A stretch of 64,000 nucleotides of DNA, from contig NZ_JAQMHV010000002.1 in the NCBI RefSeq assembly GCF_028307215.1, positions 1-64,000 on the forward strand. Direction: 5' to 3'. Source of the stretch: Falsirhodobacter sp. 20TX0035 (lineage in GTDB: Bacteria; Pseudomonadota; Alphaproteobacteria; Rhodobacterales; Rhodobacteraceae). Under the pieces are notes generated by a model, which saw only the letters and a list, made by a program, of their open reading frames with translations, searched no databases and was not told where the DNA came from. Below, piece by piece: positions 60,688 through 64,000 of this stretch (within the stretch, counting starts at the first letter, position 1; each line of letters begins with the position of its first letter). Both the position numbers and the translations under genes were made by a program.

Positions 60688-61287
60688 TCAGGATTTCGTG
60701 GGTTGCGGGGAGGGGCGGGCGAGCAGGCGCTGGACTTCTGCACGCAGGACGGGAAGGACCTCGGCCTCGAACCACGGATTGCGGCGCATCCAGCCGGTGG
60801 AGCGCCAGGACGGGTGGGGCAGGGGCAGGACGGCGGGAAAAGCGCGGCGGAAATTGCGCACGCGGTCGGTCATGTTGCCGGGGCCGAGGGTATGGGTTTG
60901 CGCGTGGCTGCCGACGAGGAGGGTGAGGCGGACGCCCGTGGCCTGCCGCAGGAGGCGGTCGCGCCACAGGGGGGCGCATTCGCGGCGCGGGGGTGCGTCG
61001 CCGCCCGCGCGCTTGCCCGGATAGCAGAGGCCGAGGGGGAGGATCGCGAAGTTCGTGGGATCGTGGAAGACGGGGGGCGTGACGCCCAGCCAGTCGCGCA
61101 GGCGCTGGCCCGACGCGTCGTCGAAGGGGATGCCGGAGAGGTGCGCCTTGGTGCCGGGCGCCTGGCTCGCGATCAGGATCGGCGCCTCGGCCGTGATGCG
61201 GAAGATCGGGTTTGGCCCAAGGGGGAGGTCGGCGGCGCAGAGGCGGCAGGCGCGGGCGTCGCGCAGAACGGTGTCGAGGCTTTCCAT
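60688..61287 (-). CDS. Uracil-DNA glycosylase superfamily protein
   Basis: A 199-residue protein with the family motifs ILIASQAPGTKAH (motif 1, QAPG) and LPLPHPSWRSTGW (motif 2, HPS). Cysteines in ACRLCAADL, LGLCYPGKR and RRECAPLW could hold an iron-sulfur cluster, as in family 4 and related enzymes. Likely DNA repair, though not a classical Ung, so substrate base is uncertain. Ribosome binding site is weak. It lies between the phytochrome and the decayed sugar synthase on the same strand. Confidence 0.8.
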   Translation of the reverse strand: MESLDTVLRDARACRLCAADLPLGPNPIFRITAEAPILIASQAPGTKAHLSGIPFDDASGQRLRDWLGVTPPVFHDPTNFAILPLGLCYPGKRAGGDAPPRRECAPLWRDRLLRQATGVRLTLLVGSHAQTHTLGPGNMTDRVRNFRRAFPAVLPLPHPSWRSTGWMRRNPWFEAEVLPVLRAEVQRLLARPSPQPTKS

Positions 61288-61328
61288 GGGCGGGAGATAG
61301 GCATGGGCCGGCGGCGGCGGAAGGGCCG

Positions 61329-62696
61329 TTACGCGAAGCTTTGGAGCCGGCTCGGGAGGGGTTGTGGGTGCGAGGGGCGGTCGAGGTTCGAGACCACGAC
61401 GGCGGCGCCGCAGGGATTGGCGAGTTCGGCGTCTCGGGCGCCGTCGACCGCGGCGATGCAGTCGGCCAGCGTCAGGCCGAAGCGGGCGGCCACGGCAGCG
61501 AGGGCGTTGGTCTTGCCCGCGGCGGGGGGCAGCAGATCGATCCAGCCGTGGCGGGAGGGAAGGATGCGGGCGGCGATGTCGGCCTTGCGCAACGCCTCGG
61601 CCAGGCGGCGGGCGAGGTCGGGGCCGCCGGGGGTGCGGATGGTGTGGGGGGGATGGTCGGGGCGGGCGGGGCCTTCGGGCCGGAGGGTGGAGGCGAGGCG
61701 CTGCACGGCCGCCGGGTTCCAGGAGGCGGCGATGCGCGCGTCATGGTCGGCCCAGAGGTGGAGGCCGGTGGGACCGTCGAGGAAGATCTGGGTGCCGGCG
61801 TTCGTGATGATGGCAGCGGGGGCGGGCAGGGCGAAGCGGCGCAGGTGGGCCCGCGCCTCGGGCAGGGACTGGCGGGTGGTGATGACAAGGGGGGTGGCGG
61901 CGGTCCAGCGGGCGAGGGACGGGGCGCAGCCGCTGCGCAGGTGGTCGATGTCGCAGACGAGAAGGCGTTGGGCGTAGGTGTGGAGCGCCGGCGCGGGGCG
62001 CAGCAGCGTGTCGTAGACGGCGACGCTGTCGGTGGCGTGGCGCGTCCAGTCGGCCCGGCCCGAAAGGGCGCAAAGGTCGGGGGAGATGCGGTGGGTGCGG
62101 GTGATCGCCGTGGGGTCGAGGGCGGGAATCCGGACCTCCGCCTCCTCGGGCGTGGCGACGATGAGGCTGTGGGCGAAGCGGATGGCGCGGAGTTCGGCGG
62201 CGAGGCGGCGGGGGGTGTCAGGCGTGGCCAGCCTGTGGGGGGTGTAGACGACCGGGATGTCGTAATGCGCGCCGACGATGCGGGCGATGTCGGCGGATTC
62301 CGCAAAATGGGCGTGCAGGATGTCGGGGATGGGATTGTGGCGCAGGTGGTAGGTCAATGCCGCGATCAACGGGGCCATGTCGTTCCACGGTGCGCCGAAG
62401 CCTGCGGACAGGCGCAGGAGGTGGGCGTTCGGGGCGAGGGGCTGGGGCAGGCGGGGGTTCGGGTCGAAGGTGACGACATCCACTTGGCGGACCTTCGGGT
62501 CTGCGGCCTGCTGGATCGCGGCGCCCAGGATGGGGTCCGGGGACGGGCTGGATGGGCTGGGACCCGGGGACGGTTCAGGACGGGTGGGGTCCGGGAAGAG
62601 GTCGAGATTCGGGGCCGACGCGGAGTCGCCGGACGGGGCACTGGGCGCCGGGTCCGCCTTGCGGCATCCCCGAAGGGCGATGTGCATGATGTGCAT
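61329..62696 (-). CDS. Decayed paralogue of the sucrose-phosphate-synthase-like fusion
   Basis: A 455-residue open frame paralogous to the 6654-8621 protein (same MHIMHIAL-GC-KA start; HAHFAxSADIARIVGAHY; TRTHRIxPDLCAL). About 190 residues are missing between the acceptor half and the phosphatase half, which removes the donor-binding domain with E-x7-E. The acceptor loop YGLSEDTGG is replaced by a proline-rich stretch. The phosphatase motifs are ruined: CDIDNTLTG has become CDIDHLRSG and GDSGND has become VDGARD. It is therefore most likely inactive as synthase and phosphatase, yet still has no stop or frameshift. Start 62696. Confidence 0.8.
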   Translation of the reverse strand: MHIMHIALRGCRKADPAPSAPSGDSASAPNLDLFPDPTRPEPSPGPSPSSPSPDPILGAAIQQAADPKVRQVDVVTFDPNPRLPQPLAPNAHLLRLSAGFGAPWNDMAPLIAALTYHLRHNPIPDILHAHFAESADIARIVGAHYDIPVVYTPHRLATPDTPRRLAAELRAIRFAHSLIVATPEEAEVRIPALDPTAITRTHRISPDLCALSGRADWTRHATDSVAVYDTLLRPAPALHTYAQRLLVCDIDHLRSGCAPSLARWTAATPLVITTRQSLPEARAHLRRFALPAPAAIITNAGTQIFLDGPTGLHLWADHDARIAASWNPAAVQRLASTLRPEGPARPDHPPHTIRTPGGPDLARRLAEALRKADIAARILPSRHGWIDLLPPAAGKTNALAAVAARFGLTLADCIAAVDGARDAELANPCGAAVVVSNLDRPSHPQPLPSRLQSFA

Positions 62697-62906
62697 GGGT
62701 CTTCCGTCCGACAGGCCGGACACAACCGCCAAAGGTTAAAAAGGTTCCCCACGTGTTCAAGGGAAAGGCAGGATCGCGCGCGGGGGCCGAAAAGATCGGA
62801 AAGAAGTACGACCAGATCGTGAACATGCGCGAAAATGCTAGACTTTGTTTCCGATGCGCACCACCTTTCGGTCTGCTCTACAGCACATGGATTGCAAGGA
62901 TCGACT
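62697..62906. promoter_or_regulatory. Upstream region of cspA and of the decayed synthase gene
   Basis: 210 bases between divergent starts. Relatively AT-rich around 62730-62745 and 62830-62855 (GAAAATGCTAGACTTTG), where a cspA promoter is plausible. Cold-shock mRNAs often carry long structured leaders, but no defined cold box was recognised. Confidence 0.35.
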
Positions 62907-63113
62907 ATGGCGAACGGCACTGTAAAATGGTTCAACGACACGAAGGGTTTCGGCTTCATCGAGCCGGAAGCTGGCGGATCGGACATCTTTGTCCACATCT
63001 CCGCCGTTCAGCGCGCCGGACTGACCGGTCTGCGTGACAACCAGAAGGTCACGTATGACGTGGAAGCCGGCCGTGACGGCCGTCAGAGCGCGGTGAACAT
63101 CAAGCTTGCCTGA
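62907..63113 (+). CDS. cspA: Cold-shock protein
   Basis: A 68-residue OB-fold nucleic acid chaperone. RNP1 is KGFGFI and RNP2 is IFVHIS, within NGTVKWFNDTKGFGFIEP and DIFVHISAVQRAG. Full length for the family. AAGGA precedes the ATG. A strong hairpin with UUCG loop follows the stop. Confidence 0.96.
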   Translation: MANGTVKWFNDTKGFGFIEPEAGGSDIFVHISAVQRAGLTGLRDNQKVTYDVEAGRDGRQSAVNIKLA

Positions 63114-63119
63114 ACCTCT

Positions 63120-63151
63120 GGCCGCATGCAGCGTTCGCGTTGCGTGCGGCC
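63120..63151 (+). terminator. UUCG-loop terminator hairpin of cspA
   Basis: 14-base arms GGCCGCATGCAGCG and CGTTGCGTGCGGCC pair completely if two G-U wobbles are allowed, closed by a TTCG tetraloop, then CCTTTG. It starts seven bases after the cspA stop. Confidence 0.75.
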
Positions 63152-63173
63152 CTTTGCCGGGAGCGCCGCCCCC

Positions 63174-63368
63174 TCAGGTAAGGGAGGGCGTCTTCCAGCC
63201 GTACTGGTCGAGGATGGCGTCGTAGATCGTCACCAGGCCTTCGTTTCGTTTCAGTTCCTGAAGGATGAGGCCCGAGATCATCAGATCCTCGGCGTTGCGT
63301 TCCAGTTCCTTCAGATGCGCGTGTTCGCGTTTCAGGTCGTCGATCTTCTGGCGGATGTAGTGTTCCAT
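63174..63368 (-). CDS. Small helical protein of unknown function
   Basis: A 64-residue protein, MEHYIRQKIDDLKREHAHLK onward, predicted to be almost wholly helical with a charged heptad pattern, then LMISGLILQELKRNEGLVTI and a short tail. ATG at 63368 follows ACGGAG. An earlier in-frame ATG at 63395 adds nine residues. No family recognised. Convergent with cspA. Confidence 0.65.
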   Translation of the reverse strand: MEHYIRQKIDDLKREHAHLKELERNAEDLMISGLILQELKRNEGLVTIYDAILDQYGWKTPSLT

Positions 63369-63441
63369 GCCGTTCTCCGTTGGGATGAAAGGCATGTAGG
63401 GTGTGGGGGTTGCGGCGGGGTTGCGGTGGATTGCCGCGCTT

Positions 63442-64000
63442 TCAGGAGACGGGGTCTGGGACGGTGGGCTGCGGCAGGCCGGTGACGCCGGGGGTCAGGC
63501 GGAAGAGCCGGCCGCCGTCGCCGGACGGGGTTTCGCGGTCGATGCTGGTGACGAACAGCGTGCGCAGGTCAGGGCCGCCGAAGGCCATCTTGCTGGGAAA
63601 GGCGACGGGGAGGGCGATCTCGCGTTCGACCTCCGCCGTGTGCGGATCGAGGCGGAGGAGGCGGCCGCCGCCGACCGCCGCGATCCAGTAGAAGCCTTCG
63701 GCGTCCACGCAGCCGCCGTCGGGGCGGCCGCTCGCGGGGTCGAGCTGGCGGAAGATCCGGCGGTTGGAGATGTTGCCCGTGGCGGGGTCGTGATCGAAGG
63801 TCCAGATGGTGGAGACGCCGAGCCAGGAATCCGAGAGATACATTCGCCGGTCGTCCGGGCTGAAGGCGAGGCCGTTGCCAACGTGCAGGCCGGTGACAAG
63901 CGTCGTGGCGGTGCGTCCGTCGAGGCGGTGCAGCGCGGCCGTGGGCTGGTCGATGGGAAAGGCCATGGAGGCCGCGAAGAACCGCCCGCCGCGCGAGGTG
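63442..64000 (-). CDS. SMP-30/gluconolactonase family protein, 5' end off the window
   Basis: C-terminal part (at least 186 residues) of a six-bladed beta-propeller sugar lactonase. Visible: SRGGRFFAASM (calcium-site blade), VTGLHVGNGLAFSPDDRRMY, SGRPDGGCVDAEGFYWIAAV (metal-binding D) and FPSKMAFGGPDLRTLFVTS. These enzymes hydrolyse aldonolactones. The frame continues past the right edge without a start codon preferred inside the window. Confidence 0.9.
   Translation of the reverse strand, partial: TSRGGRFFAASMAFPIDQPTAALHRLDGRTATTLVTGLHVGNGLAFSPDDRRMYLSDSWLGVSTIWTFDHDPATGNISNRRIFRQLDPASGRPDGGCVDAEGFYWIAAVGGGRLLRLDPHTAEVEREIALPVAFPSKMAFGGPDLRTLFVTSIDRETPSGDGGRLFRLTPGVTGLPQPTVPDPVS

Noticed and set aside
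61329-62696. Functional second sucrose-phosphate synthase
   Set aside because: Missing donor-binding domain and altered DxDxT and GDxxND motifs exclude normal catalysis.

Overview
The window reads as part of a large plasmid or chromid of a high-GC alphaproteobacterium, most likely of the Rhodobacteraceae (inference from codon and GC style and gene content: DUF2934 and DUF982 proteins, TRAP transporters, an Agrobacterium-type galactarolactone pathway and a LOV kinase with a partner receiver). It carries its own replication and partition module at 46.0-50.3 kb: parA and parB, a Rep_3-type initiator, two iteron arrays and four copies of a parS-like palindrome. The strand composition changes from C-rich to G-rich on the + strand inside parA, as expected beside a bidirectional origin.

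Layout, left to right. 0-2.6 kb: a truncated RTX calcium-binding protein built from exact 97-residue modules. 2.9-3.2 kb: a DUF2934 protein. 3.4-8.6 kb: an operon with a fused sucrose-phosphate-synthase/phosphatase-like enzyme and three further glycosyltransferases, divergent from a ProP-type osmolyte transporter (8.8-10.3 kb). Together these suggest osmolyte or glycoside synthesis and uptake. 10.3-11.1 kb: a siderophore-interacting flavoprotein. 11.2-18.1 kb: an exopolysaccharide cluster (priming sugar transferase, beta-helix protein, PssD/PssE-like split glycosyltransferase, acyltransferase, polymerase or ligase, GT2). 18.1-21.1 kb: a persulfide-dioxygenase-like hydrolase, then a 41-residue membrane peptide translationally coupled to a GH15 glucanase or trehalase.

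21.4-33.2 kb: a sugar-acid locus with gli, gci and kdgD, two divergent FadR-type GntR paralogues, an enolase-superfamily dehydratase, an alpha/beta hydrolase and a five-gene Dpp/Opp-type ABC transporter. A short element close to TGTATNAYR recurs in front of kdgD, both regulators, the dehydratase and the transporter, so they probably form one regulon. 33.4-35.8 kb: DUF982, a ClsC-like phospholipase D protein and DUF4112. 36.0-38.8 kb: a TRAP transporter. 38.8-41.0 kb: a cystine-type ABC transporter. 41.1-45.9 kb: a divergent aconitase, purU and an M20 peptidase.

46-50.3 kb is the replicon core. 50.4-64 kb: a second phospholipase D protein, an AI-2E family membrane protein, a PAS hybrid histidine kinase divergent from a LOV histidine kinase with its receiver, a 720-base convergent intergenic region full of short tandem repeats, a bacteriophytochrome kinase, a uracil-DNA-glycosylase-like protein, a decayed paralogue of the 6.7-8.6 kb sugar synthase, a cold-shock gene with a UUCG-loop terminator, a small coiled protein, and the 3' end of an SMP-30/gluconolactonase gene. 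No tRNA, rRNA, insertion sequence, CRISPR array or prophage was recognised.
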